A stretch of 64,000 nt of DNA, taken from NCBI GenBank assembly GCA_022071945.1, contig JAJVIN010000013.1, forward strand, positions 62,001-126,000, given 5' to 3'. Both the position numbers and the translations under genes were made by a program. The stretch comes from Thermoanaerobaculia bacterium (GTDB lineage: Bacteria; Acidobacteriota; Thermoanaerobaculia; UBA5066). Position 1 is the stretch's first letter; each line of letters begins with the position of its first letter. Positions 17,063 to 29,700 of the stretch are shown piece by piece. A model generated the notes under the pieces. It made no database searches and was not told the DNA's origin. It saw nothing but the letters and a program-made list of their open reading frames with translations.

Positions 17063-18858
17063 GTGGAACCTCGCTACGACATCAACGAGGATGTCAAACG
17101 TCAGGTCCTCGCGGCGACCGATCTCGTCGCCCTCATCGGCGCCGTCACCGAGCTGAAGAAGGCCGGCGCCTCGTGGAAGGGACGGTGTCCGTTCCACACC
17201 GAGAAGACGGGCTCGTTCCACGTCCATCCCGAGAAGGGCTTCTACTACTGCTTCGGGTGCGGAGCCAAGGGAGACGCCATCAGCTTCGTGCGCGAGACCG
17301 AGCGTCTCGACTTCGTCGAGGCTGTGGTCTACCTGGCGCGGCGCTCCGGTGTCTCTCTGCCCGTTCGCAGGTCGGGGACCCGGACGGACCGGGCGAAGGA
17401 AGCCGGAGTCCCGGAGGCCCTTTCGGCCGCGGCCCAGTTTTTTCGACAGGAACTCGAGCGGTCGAGCGCCGCTCTCGAGCTTCTGAAGAAGAGAGGGCTC
17501 TCTCTGGCGGAGGGAGAGCGATTCGGGTTCGGGTATGCCCCGGACAGCTGGGACGCTCTGCGCGGGCAGCTCTCCCGCCGCTTTCCGGAGGCGACCCTGA
17601 TCGAGGCCGGGCTCCTGCAGCACCACCCGGAGTCCGGCCGCGTCTACGACAGGTTCCGAAACCGATTGACCATCGAGATCAGGGATCCGAGGGGAGAGGT
17701 CCTGGGCTTCGGCGCTCGGGCCTTCGGCGACGAGCAGCCGAAGTACCTCAACTCTCCCGAGACCCCGCGGTTTTCGAAGGGCAAGCTGCTGTACGGCCTC
17801 GACCTCGCCCGGGAGGCGATCCGAAAGTCGGGGCAGATCCTCCTCGTCGAGGGTTACTTCGACCGGATCGCGTTTGCGCGCGCGGGCCTCGATCAAGCCG
17901 TCGCCTCCATGGGGACCTCTCTCACCCCGGCGCAGGTCGAGCTGATGGCCCGGTTCGGAGCCGAGGTCGTCGTCGCCTATGACGGCGATCCAGCCGGCCT
18001 CGCCGCCGCCGAGAAGGCCTTCGCCCTCCTGCTCGAGAAGGACCTTCGCATCCGGCACCTCGTCCTTCCCGACCAGCACGATCCGGACTCGTACCTCTCG
18101 ACCTTCGGGGTGCCGGCCCTCGTGAGCGCCGTTGCAGAGGCCAGCTCGTTGATCCAGACGCTGTCCGCGAACCTCCCCGCCGCGGAATCCAATCCGGAGA
18201 AGCGGGCGGAGCGGATCCAACAGGTCACGGACATCTTGCGGAAGACCGCAAGCCCCGTCCTGCGATTCGAGTTGCTGTCGAGCTTCGCGAATCAGGCGGG
18301 AGTGCCGCTCAGAGTCCTTGGCCTCGGTCCGGCCGGCGGCCGTCCGGCAATTCCCAGGCCGGCTCCCGAGGCGGCGCCTCCCGAGGAGAGCCTTCCGGAA
18401 TCCGAGCGGAGTGTCCTCCAGATGGTCGTGTCCTGGTGGCCAGCCACGGTCCCGATCGTGAGGAGGTTTCCGGCGGACCTGTTTTCTCATCCGGCGGCCT
18501 CGGAGATCGCCGAGGCACTGAAACTCCGAGCGGATAGCCCCGAAGCCCTTGATTTTTCGGAGTGGTCGACCCATCTTGGGAAAGTTGCCGAACGCCTCGT
18601 CATGGGGCTGGTCTTTGCGAAACCTGGGGTTGGTGACGGAGAGCCCGGGGAACCAGATTTCAGCAGGTTGAGAAAACCGCTGCTGAGCCTTCAGATCAAG
18701 AGACTTGAGGAGAAGAGTAAAGAGCTACAGGCGGTCCTGGAACGCGCCAGGGGTGAAGGTGACGCTTCCGTGGATGAACTCCTCAACGAGAAATCAAGGC
18801 TCACACAGGAAATAACCAAGCTAAAGCAAGAATTGCGCCGTCCGAGGGCGGCAGGCGG

Positions 18859-18862
<4 letters not shown>
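17063..18862 (+). CDS. dnaG: DNA primase
   Basis: The GTG at 17063 is preferred: an AGGGGCGG box lies just upstream and the conserved N-terminus ([20 protein letters not shown]) starts there. It is 7 nt after mutS2. The 599-residue protein makes RNA primers at the replication fork. The CHC2 zinc finger is at about 40-70 ([15 protein letters not shown] and [13 protein letters not shown]). The catalytic core has [20 protein letters not shown] and [15 protein letters not shown]. The Toprim metal site has [13 protein letters not shown] (near 260) and [15 protein letters not shown] (near 305). The C-terminal DnaB-interacting part is less conserved, as usual. The stop overlaps the start of rpoD by 4 nt (ATGA). 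Confidence 0.97.
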
Positions 18863-20574
<1,712 letters not shown>

Positions 20575-20605
20575 CGGACCAAGCAGGAACCACCAGGATC
20601 AACGG

Positions 20606-20630
20606 AAGGGGGCGGAAACGCCCCCTTTGT
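20606..20630 (+). terminator. Rho-independent terminator after rpoD
   Basis: A 9-bp stem (AAGGGGGCG at 20606-20614 pairs with CGCCCCCTT at 20619-20627) closed by a GAAA tetraloop and followed by TTGTT. It lies 32 nt after the rpoD stop. Confidence 0.85.
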
Positions 20631-20774
20631 TCGTGGATGACATGCGTTCCGTTCTTCGGCGATGAACTGACGTCGCCGCATCCGTCGAACGGCCACTCCA
20701 CCGGTTCCCTCCGCCCGTTCCGCTCCCGGAACGATCCGGAGAACCCTTCCGTTCGGGTCTACACTGGACCCGCG

Positions 20775-22322
20775 ATGCGGTTCTTCAACACGGCCGGGCC
20801 CTGCGTGCAGGACGACCATTACATGTTGCCGGTCGCGGTCCGCCTTCCCGGTGTCGTCGGTCTCGTGAGGCGAAAGGCTTACTTTGTCATTCACGCGCCT
20901 CGCCAGTCGGGAAAGACCACCGCGATGATGGAACTGGCCCGCGAGCTAACGGCCTCCGGGGAGTTCGTGAGCGTCGTTCTTTCCATGGAGGTGGGGGCTC
21001 CTTTCGGAGACGACCCAGGCAAGGCCGAGGCCGCCATCCTGGACGAGTGGCGGGAACGGATCGCTTTCCGGCTGCCCGCCGAGCTGCACCCTCCCGGGTG
21101 GCCGGAGTCCGAGCCGGGCCGGAGAATCGGTGCCGCCCTCGGGGCCTGGAGCCGGCACATCTCGCGGCCCCTGGTTCTCTTTCTCGACGAGATCGACGCG
21201 CTCCGAGATGCCGCTCTCATTTCCGCGTTGCGACAGCTTCGCTCGGGGTATCCGGAGCGTCCTCGAGGTTTCCCCTGGTCGCTCGCCCTGATCGGTCTGC
21301 GGGACGTCCGGGACTACAAGGTTGCCTCGGGTGGGTCCACGTACCTCGGAACGTCGAGCCCTTTCAACATCAAGACCGAGTCCTTGACCCTTCGCTCCTT
21401 CACGGCTGAAGAGGTTGCCGAACTCTACGGCCAGCACACGGCGGAGACGGGGCAGGTCTTCACTCCGGAGGCCCTCGCACGCGCTTTCTTCCTCACTCAG
21501 GGCCAGCCGTGGCTCGTGAATGCGCTTGCGCGGCAGATCGTCGAGGTGGTCGTAAGGGACCCGAAGATCCCGGTCACCGGGGAGCACGTCGACGCGGCCA
21601 AGGAGATCCTGATCGCCCGCCAAGACACACATCTCGACAGCCTGGCCGAGCGTCTTCGCGAGCCGCGCGTCCGGAGCGTCATCGAGCCGATCCTGGCCGG
21701 CGGGTCCATCGGCAACATCCCTCCCGATGACAGACAGTTCGTAGTGGACCTGGGTCTTCTGCGCCGCGATCCAGAGGGGGGCCTCGTTGTCTCCAACCCG
21801 ATCTATCGGGAAGTGATCCCACGTGTCCTCGCATCCGGACCGCAGGACTCGCTTCCGCAAATCCAGCCGAGCTGGCTGACTCGCGAGGGAACTCTGGACG
21901 CAGACAGGCTCCTCACCGCGTTCCTGGCCTTCTGGCGGCAGCACGGGCAACCGCTTCTCGGCGCGGCCCCGTATCACGAGATCGCTCCCCATCTCGTTCT
22001 GATGGCGTTCCTGCACCGGGTGGTCAACGGAGGAGGGACTCTCGACCGGGAGTACGCGATCGGCAGCGGACGCATGGACCTGTGCCTGCGGTATGGCGAG
22101 ACCGTTCTCGGCATCGAACTCAAGGTCTGGCGAGAGGGCGAAGGCGACCCGCTGAACGAAGGACTCGCTCAGCTTGACGGATACCTCGACGGACTCTCCC
22201 TCTCGACCGGCTGGCTCGTCATCTTCGACCGCCGCCCGGGACTCCCGCCCATCAGCCAGCGGACGACGACGGAGACGGCCCTCTCACCTGGAGGCCGGAC
22301 GATCACGGTCATCCGGGGCTGA
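20775..22322 (+). CDS. AAA-type ATPase fused to PD-(D/E)XK nuclease-like domain
   Basis: The ATG at 20775 is used; the open frame extends to 20637 but the conserved start MRFFNTAGPCVQDDHYMLPV begins here. The 515-residue protein has a modified Walker A (APRQSGKTT, residues 41-49, Ala in place of the first Gly) and a Walker B, PLVLFLDEIDAL, near 135. A helical/winged-helix middle part follows. The C-terminal domain contains GSGRMDLCLRYGETVLGIEL and ELKVWREGEG, matching the D...ExK pattern of PD-(D/E)XK nucleases. This resembles the AAA-ATPase/PDDEXK proteins of the DUF1703 type, which occur in many copies in some phyla. Their role is unknown; genome defence or selfish behaviour has been suggested. 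It stands alone after the rpoD terminator. Confidence 0.8.
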   Translation: MRFFNTAGPCVQDDHYMLPVAVRLPGVVGLVRRKAYFVIHAPRQSGKTTAMMELARELTASGEFVSVVLSMEVGAPFGDDPGKAEAAILDEWRERIAFRLPAELHPPGWPESEPGRRIGAALGAWSRHISRPLVLFLDEIDALRDAALISALRQLRSGYPERPRGFPWSLALIGLRDVRDYKVASGGSTYLGTSSPFNIKTESLTLRSFTAEEVAELYGQHTAETGQVFTPEALARAFFLTQGQPWLVNALARQIVEVVVRDPKIPVTGEHVDAAKEILIARQDTHLDSLAERLREPRVRSVIEPILAGGSIGNIPPDDRQFVVDLGLLRRDPEGGLVVSNPIYREVIPRVLASGPQDSLPQIQPSWLTREGTLDADRLLTAFLAFWRQHGQPLLGAAPYHEIAPHLVLMAFLHRVVNGGGTLDREYAIGSGRMDLCLRYGETVLGIELKVWREGEGDPLNEGLAQLDGYLDGLSLSTGWLVIFDRRPGLPPISQRTTTETALSPGGRTITVIRG

Positions 22323-22365
22323 TCAGCCGGACGCCCGGAGCGGGGCATGGGATGCCGTGGAAGGC

Positions 22366-22390
22366 GAGCGGCGGCTTTTCGCCGTTGCTC
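22366..22390. terminator. hairpin between convergent genes (possible bidirectional terminator)
   Basis: A 10-bp stem with two G:T wobbles and a TTTTC loop, located between the stop of the AAA/PD-(D/E)XK gene and the stop of the dioxygenase gene. There is no T tract, so termination strength is uncertain. Confidence 0.4.
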
Positions 22391-22409
22391 CCCATCCCGA
22401 CGACCATCT

Positions 22410-23189
22410 CTACGCGAACTCGACGCAGCGCATGCTGAGGTTCGCGTGCTCGAAGGTCGCAAACGGGAACGAGATCTCGGGCTTCTCGGATCCGGCCGCC
22501 CCGGCCACGACCAGGAGCGGGGCGTAGTGCTCGAGTGTCGGGTGCGCCCGCCTCCCGTGAGGTCCGTCCCAGGGCCGGCAGAGGGCCTCGACGTCCCACG
22601 CTCCGAGCCGGTTGGCAACCCACTCGTCGAATTCCTCTGCCCAGCGATCGACCGGCAGGTCCCGGTCTCGCAGATCGGCTTCGCCGAGGTTGTGCACGAG
22701 ATTCCCGCTCCCGACGATCAACACACCTTCCTCTCGAAGCGGCGACAGCGCACGGCCCACCGCGACGTGCTCCATCAGATTCGAGGGCCGGGTCAGACTC
22801 ACCTGGACGACTGGAATCTCAGCGTCGGGGAAGAGAAAGAGGAGAGGCGCCCAGGCCCCATGGTCTAGCCCGCGACGCGCATCTTCACTCGCCGGGATAC
22901 CTGCTCCGGCAAGAAGTTCGACAACCCGGGTGGCCAGGACTTGGCTTCCAGGCGCCGGATAGCGAAGAGTGAAAAGTTCTCGTGGGAAACCGTAGAAGTC
23001 GTGGATCGTCTCGGGCCGCGCCGAGGACGTCACCTTGGTCCCGAGGCTCTCCCAGTGAGCAGACACCGCGAGGATCGCCCTGGGCTGTGCAACCGATCGT
23101 CCCCACCTGGAAAGGAACTCGGAGAAGGGCGTTTTCCCGAGTGCGTTCATCGGGTTCCCGTGAGCGGTGAACCAGGCCGGCAACTTCAT
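22410..23189 (-). CDS. extradiol ring-cleavage dioxygenase, 4,5-DOPA dioxygenase (YgiD/LigB) family
   Basis: The ATG at 23189 is chosen because GGGGAG lies 6 nt upstream; another ATG is 6 nt earlier. The 259-residue protein belongs to the class III extradiol/LigB-like family of E. coli YgiD: AWFTAHGNPMNAL (metal-binding His), ILAVSAHWES, GLDHGAWAPLLFLFP and IVGSGNLVHNLGEADLRDR provide the conserved histidines. HPTLEHYAPLLVVAGAA lies toward the C-terminus. It would cleave a catechol-type ring such as DOPA using a divalent metal in the cytosol. It is monocistronic here and convergent with the AAA/nuclease gene; no aromatic-degradation genes adjoin. Confidence 0.9.
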   Translation of the reverse strand: MKLPAWFTAHGNPMNALGKTPFSEFLSRWGRSVAQPRAILAVSAHWESLGTKVTSSARPETIHDFYGFPRELFTLRYPAPGSQVLATRVVELLAGAGIPASEDARRGLDHGAWAPLLFLFPDAEIPVVQVSLTRPSNLMEHVAVGRALSPLREEGVLIVGSGNLVHNLGEADLRDRDLPVDRWAEEFDEWVANRLGAWDVEALCRPWDGPHGRRAHPTLEHYAPLLVVAGAAGSEKPEISFPFATFEHANLSMRCVEFA

Positions 23190-23383
23190 CTGCATCTCCC
23201 CGCGGGACCAGAGTCTGACTCGTCCAGACGGACGCTTCAACCGAACAGGCGCGCCTCCCGCATCGCCGGGGTGGCAATGCCGCGGGATTTGGAAATCCAG
23301 CGAAAGGCTGATAAAAACCGCCGCCAGCAAGTCCCATCCAACGGAAATGCCCGGCAAGCGGGGAGTCAGTAGGGAGTACGGTC

Positions 23384-23758
23384 ATGCCCCGATTCAGGAA
23401 GCTGCGTCTGCGGAGCTTTGTGGGAGCGATCATCCGCGCCTCTCTGGCCTCTCTGTCGTCCGGCTGGGAACAACAGGCCGGAGCCGTGGACGCATCTCGT
23501 ATCTCCGATCTGAAGGCCGCGCGCAAGTGGTGTTGCCAGTCATGGGGCGATTGCCTGTGTGGATGTGTTGTGTTGGTGTGCGCCACTGATGAACTGGATT
23601 GCGGTTGTCCATGGTCGCGGACTGAGGAGACGAAGGAGGGAACCCATAAAGACATAAGTGCTCGGAGCGCGGGTTTTCGAGACAGATACCGATGCTTCAT
23701 TCGGGTGAATCAAATGCCCTATGGAGCGTCCCTCTCGAACTGGGCCAAAATAAGCTAG
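23384..23758 (+). CDS. possible small cysteine-rich ORF
   Basis: A 124-residue open frame. AGGGAG lies 7 nt before its ATG, and its TAG stop overlaps the AGGAG ribosome binding site of the following giant gene. The N-terminus is basic (MPRFRKLRLRSF). The middle has a dense cysteine cluster (CCQSWGDCLCGC, then CATDELDCGCP). The C-terminal third looks random and has lower GC than the neighbouring genes, and I recognise no family. It could be a leader peptide coupled to the giant gene, a degraded gene, or chance. Confidence 0.25.
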   Translation: MPRFRKLRLRSFVGAIIRASLASLSSGWEQQAGAVDASRISDLKAARKWCCQSWGDCLCGCVVLVCATDELDCGCPWSRTEETKEGTHKDISARSAGFRDRYRCFIRVNQMPYGASLSNWAKIS

Positions 23759-23761
23759 GAG
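23757..23761 (+). promoter_or_regulatory. ribosome binding site of the first giant gene
   Basis: AGGAG, 7 nt before the ATG at 23769. This favours 23769 over the in-frame GTG at 23763, which would be only 1 nt from the box. Confidence 0.65.
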
Positions 23762-23768
23762 TGTGACC

Positions 23769-26700
23769 ATGTTCCGGAGTTCTCGAGACGACTGTCGGGC
23801 ATCTGCTTGCGCGGCGCTCTTCGTCGCCCTCCTCGCCGGTCTGCTCGCGCCGGCCAGACTCGATGCCGCGGATCCGCTTGCCTCCGGGCAGCTCCAGATC
23901 CAGGGATCCAGTCTCGGCCTCTACTATGACTCCCAGACCACAGACGCCGAACAGACGGTCAACGCGGGGGAGGCTGTCCGGATTCGGACCTGCTACGGCT
24001 CCGGGCCGTGCGGTCAGTCAACGGCACCGGGTTTACGCGTCCGGGGAGACCTCCGTGGACCCGAACTGTCCCAGCCCGTCACCTACGAGACGGTTCCCGG
24101 CGGCACGTTCTTCCTGCCTGGATTCCAGGTCGAAGGCGACTACTTCCTCGAGAACATCCGCCTCGAGGAGAACGGACGAGTCCTCGGTCACTCCTCTCCG
24201 CCGGTCGCTGTTGTCCACGTCCGGAAGATCCTGCTCACCGAAGCCCGAGTCTCCCGCCTGACCCTGGAGGAACTGCGCGCCCGCGGAATCAGCCTGAACC
24301 AGGAGAACGCACAGGCCTACCGCTTCGCGATCGGATTCGCCTTCGGCAGTCAGACCGTGACTCTCGAGATGCCGGTCCTCTATCAGGGAGCCGGCAGTGT
24401 CGAGCCACTCGAGAAGCCGACGGTCAACCTCGACGGACTCCCTCCCGATGTGGCGCAGTCCGTCAGGCGCTGGGAGCCGCCGCGGATCGTCCCCTTCAAG
24501 CTCGACCTCCCGCCCTCGGCGCAGCTCGACGTTCAGGAGCAAGGCGAAGAGGCACCCGCCGAGATGCCTCTCTTCGGCGCCATCGTCATCCCGGGCAGCA
24601 TCTCGTTCCTCAACCAGTTCTTCGAGGCGCGGTTGATCGTCGCCAACGGCGCCGATGCGGGATCGAGCCTCCAGCTCGGGAACATCCGGGCCGCCCTCCG
24701 GCTTCCCTCGGGAGGCGCCGTACGGCTGGCCAGAACCGATCCGCCAGTCGGCGCTGGAACCTGGCTTCCCGTTCTCGGCCAGGGTGGAGACAACAGCCTC
24801 GACCCCACCGAGCAGGGCTCCGCCGCCTGGACCGTGGAAGGCCTCGTCACCGGCACGCACGCCCTGCGCATGGACATCGCGGCCGACCTGCGCCGGCCGG
24901 GCCGTCCCGCCCTCGAACTGGCGGGATCGTCGCAGGCCGCCGTCGAGGTCGTCGACGCGCGCTTCAACCTCGCGTTCAGCCATCCCGACACGGTCCGCGA
25001 CGGTGAGGCCTACAGCCTCTTCGTCACCGTCACGAACCTCTCCCGCGCCGCGATGAACGAAGTGAGTGTCGCGTTCGGCCAGATCAGCGGGGCGCACGTG
25101 ATCGGATCCCCGTCGCAGGCCATCTCGACTCTTCCCGCCGGAGGATCCGAGACCCTGGAATTCCGGATGCTGTCGGAAACCACGGGGAAGTGCTTCGCGA
25201 CGACCTTCCAGACGGCGAGCGCGGGTCTGACCGGCAGCATCACTCTCCGCACAGGCGTCGGCGAACTCGGCATTCCCCTCTCGCCCGCAACCCTCGTCTT
25301 GCCGCGCCACGCGAGAAGACTCCCTCCCGCGCTCCTGTCCGCGAACCAGCGCTTCCTCGGCCTCGCCTACAGCCTGGCCGTGGCCCCCGCGGGGGCCGCC
25401 CCGCAGGGGCTCCCGCACGTCATTCGCTCGGATGTCGAACGCCGAGCCACCGACCTCGGCGAGGCGGGCCAGCGGCTCTTCCTGAACGAGCCGCTTCTCG
25501 AATCTCTCGAGGTGCTCGCCCTAGATCAGCTCGGCAACCGTCACGACCTTCAGGAACTCGACACCCTGCGCCGAAAGAGCGACAAGGGCCTCGCCGCCGC
25601 CGCGGCACTCGGTACCGAACTCCGGACGCTGCAAGCAAGCCACGTCCCCGTTCTCGATGCCGCGAGTCTCTTCGATCACTTCATCTCGACGACTTCGTAC
25701 TCGCGCCCATTCCTTGCGGCCGTCCTCGTTCCCTCCGGCGGACGCCCCGCGCCTGTCCTCGAGGTCACGAAGACCTCGTCGCTGGGTTTCGCCGCGCTCG
25801 CCTACTCCGCGGAGGAGAGCGGCCAGGCTCGTCTCAGAAACGTACCCTACGGCGAGATCTACTCCGTAAGCGAATCGGGGACGGGAGGCGCTCTCGTTCC
25901 GCTCGCGATGGTCGGCAGGCTCGACCGGACCGCCGCCTACGCCCTGAGACTCTGGGCGAACGCGGGAACCGACGCGCGCGGGCGCCTGATCGTTCTCGCT
26001 CCCAACCATGACGGGGTGGGATTCGTTCGGGTGGAGTTCCCGAATCTCGACCTGCGCGCGGGAGACATCTTCGAAATCCTGGTGGTCCCGCCGTCTTCCT
26101 CGGAGCCCGCGACCTTCGAGGTCCGGCGGGCCGGGTCCGGGCTCCCCGTCGCCGGCGTCCAGGCCGTCGTCCAGCCGGTGACCCTCCCGCCTTTCCGAAT
26201 CACCGGCGCCGTACAGGACTTCGACCTCGACCCGTACGGTTCCGCGATTTCGTATCTCTTCAATCGCCCGCCCGCGAAGGCCTCGGCCGAGAACGCCGCT
26301 CTCTACCAGATCGCGACGACGTCCGATGTCGAGGAAGCGGCGGGAGGCGAAACGGCCGTTCGGGTCTCGACGAAGATGGGCGCCGCGGCGTTCTGGCAGC
26401 CGAACAGCGAGCGCGTCGTCAACGTCCGATTCGCGGGACCCATCAGCCCGCTCTCGGGTGGTGGGGGCCGTCCCCTCGTCACTCACGTTCACACTGTTGC
26501 CGCCGGAGTGGCCGACACCTTCGGGAACTCTCTTGCCACTGCCGCGCCCAGTCCCGTCCTAGAGGCGGGCCATACGGGCGGGCTTGTTGAAGGAAAGGTC
26601 CTGGACGGCCTGTCGAACCCGATCTCGGGCGCCCGCGTCTCCCTTCTGCGATGGCGACAGCCGGTCAACGAACTCGGGGCGGCAGCAGGAAGCCCCGTTC

Positions 26701-29700
26701 TCGATCTCGTGGCCCAGCAAACGACTGGAACGGATGGCGCCTTCTACTTCGACTTCGTCGAGGAACCGGCCCAGGGCAGGGGTGTGCTTTCCGGGTTCCT
26801 CGTTCGCGCGGAGACCGGGGGCAGCGCTCCGGAGAGAGAGGAAGTCAGTTCCCGAATCCGCCTGCAGGGCAAGCTCGTCCGCCTGAACGTCGCGTTCCTG
26901 GGCCGGGGAACCGTCCAGGGCCGGCTCGTTTATGAAGACGGCGTTCCGGTCGTGAACGGCTCGGTGACGGTCGCGAACACGCTCTTCTCGGAGATGAAGA
27001 CCGTGGCGGTGACGGGCTCTGATGCCGCCTTCACGGTATCGGGAATCCCGGTCGGGCCGGTCACTGTCACGGGGAGGGACGCGGCCGGAAACAGCGGATA
27101 CGTGACAGTCGGCCTCGAGACCGGCGGACAGGTCAAGAGCGACGTCGTCGTCCGGATCCCGCACCGTTCCTCCCCGAGGACCGGAACAGTGACCGGAACG
27201 GTTGTCGTCCTGCGATCGGGGCAGACGTCGCCGGTGGCGCGGGCACGCGTGGCCCTCTACGCAAGCGGCGGCGCCTTCGGCGAGAGACTCACCGATGCCT
27301 CCGGCAACTTCAGGTTCGAGAGGGTCCCGGAAGGCCAGGTCACGGTACAGGCCGCCGACTTCTCCATCTCCCGGTCACCCGTGGTCTCGGATCTGATGCT
27401 CGTCGCGGATCAAACCGCGAACCTCACCTTGACGCTCGCGGAGGCCGTCACCCGAACGGTCTCGGGGTCGGTCTTCTTCCATGAGCCCGCGACCAACACG
27501 GACGTCCCGGTTGCCGGTGCCGTCGTCTTCGTCGAGGGTCCCGGGAACTTCGCCTACACCGATTCGGCGGGAACCTACCGCATCGAGAACGTTCCCACTC
27601 CCGGGCTCGGTGAGTCGTATCTGGTCACCGCGATCGATCTGGGCCGGAAGCTGCAAGGCTCCGTTTCGCTCGCGCGCTTCGGCGCAACGGCGCCGGAGCC
27701 GATCGCCCTGGGCCGGATCCTCCTGCGGACCATGGCGGGCGCGCTCGAGGGACTCGTTCTCGACCCGCTCGGGAGACCGATCGCCAACGCTGGAGTCGTC
27801 CTCGGGCACCTCGCGGAGACCCGCACGGCATCCGACGGGACCTTCGTGTTCGAAGGCGTCCCGGTGGGCTCCCATTCGGTCACGGCCCATTCCGGGGACG
27901 GTCTCGAGCCAGGACGGCTCGGGTACTTCGGTCTGACGCAAGGCGTCCAGGTCGTCTACGGAGGCCACCGGGCCCGAGTCACGATCCAGATGCGCGGCGC
28001 CGGAGTTGTCAGGGTGGAAACGAAGAGCCCGGGCGGATCCGCTGGCATCCTCTCGCCTCTCTCCATTTCTCGAGAGGCGTTCCTCGACGGGACGAAGGCC
28101 ATCGGTACCAAGACCCTTGAAACAGAGACCAGTCCGGCCGGGTTCTTCGAGATCCCCGTACCCGTCGGGAATTTCGGTGTCCGGGCCAGCCATCCGTTCC
28201 ACGGAACGAAGGCTTCGGGCGGAAGGATCGACTTCCCCGGGCAGATCAAGAACGTCGTCCTCACCTTCGATTCCGCCGCGACGGTCACGGGCCGCGTCCT
28301 TGCCGTCGACGGAGTGACCCCTGTCGACGGGGCCGAGGTCTTCCTGTCGGCCTCCGGGCTCTTGCCGCAGCGACTCCTCACCGGCCCAGACGGAGCCTTC
28401 CGCTACGAGCTGGTTCCTCCGGGCTCCATCTCTCTTTCGGCGAGTGTCCGGATCGGAACCATCACGCGTCACGGCAAGGTGGATGGCTGGGTGACATCCC
28501 CGGGGCAGACGCTCGACCTCACTGTCGTCCTGGGCGCGCAGGGAACAGTTCGCGGCTCGATCAAGAAGAAGGCGTCCGCCGGGGAAGAGCCTGCCCCGAT
28601 TCCGTTCGCGGAGTTCTACGTTCAGGAAAGCAGCCATCCCAACCGGCGGTTCCCCGCCGGATCCGCCTGGTCGCGAGCGACTTCTGCCGGTGCGTTCGAG
28701 GTCGCTGGCGTCTCCTCGGGTCTCGTCACCGTCATCGCTCGCGATCCCGGCAACGTGACCGTGATGGCTCGCGCGCAGGTCCAGATCACGGCGGACTTCC
28801 AGATCGTCGATGTCCCGCCCCTCGTCCTTTTTGAGCCTTCCGGGACGCTCGAGATCACAGTGACGGATCCCGAAACCGGAAGCGGGGTTGCCGATTGCCA
28901 GATCCACCTCTCAAACGGCGAGACGACCGTCGCGGACTCTCTGGGCCGCGCTACTCTCGAGGCTCTCCCGTACGGGACGTACTCCGTGCACGTCTTTCAC
29001 GCTCCGACGGGAAGGGGCGGACACGCGGATGGCCTCTTGATCGACTCGGGGCACGGCCTTGTCGCGAGACAGATCACCCTCGGCGCGAGGGGGAAGATCT
29101 CCGGAACACTCTTTGACGACGCTGCCCGCACGAGAGGGGTTGGGGGCGCGACGATCGCCCTTGCCGGGCGGACGGACGGGCAGAACGGACCCGCGACCTT
29201 CTCTGCGCTCGCCACCACGGACGGCGCGGCCGCCACGCGCGGCGGATTCGCCTTCGAGGGGATCCCGATCGGGACCTACACCCTCACGGCCGGAGTTGCG
29301 GGATCCTCCCGCCGGGCCCAGGGGCAGGCTGCCTTGACGCCGACTTCGACCCAGCAGACGGTGGATCTCGTTCTCGAGCCGATCGGTGATGTGCACGTCC
29401 GGCTCTTCGAGACCCTCAGCCTGAACCCGCTTTCAGAGATCAATCCGGTGCTAGGGCTCTTCTCGGTGAGGCTCCTCCAGCCGGCCGGTTGCTCCCCGGG
29501 AACAGCGGGACCGACGGCCTGCGCCTTCGACTACACGGTTCTGACGCCATCCTCTCCCGCGCCGAACCACCTCTACGTCTTTCCCTCCATCCTGACGTCC
29601 CGTCCGCTCGAGATCCAGGTTCAGGAGGCGACCGGAGAACGGAGGACGGGCCGGGTTCTCGGGGCGACCCTCGCCGGTAGTGGAACGTCCGCGGACCCAT

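Larger units (their letters stand above)
23190..23768. other. intergenic region upstream of the giant-protein operon
   Basis: About 580 nt between two divergent genes. It must hold the promoters of the dioxygenase (minus) and of the giant operon (plus), but I see no clear -35/-10 pair. GC falls in its right half (23560-23760). It contains one small open frame with an RBS (listed separately). No tRNA or obvious terminator hairpin was found. Confidence 0.5.

Noticed and set aside
20737-20765. TACACT before the AAA/nuclease gene as a -10 box
   Set aside because: No -35 element 16-18 nt upstream and only 9 nt to the start codon.
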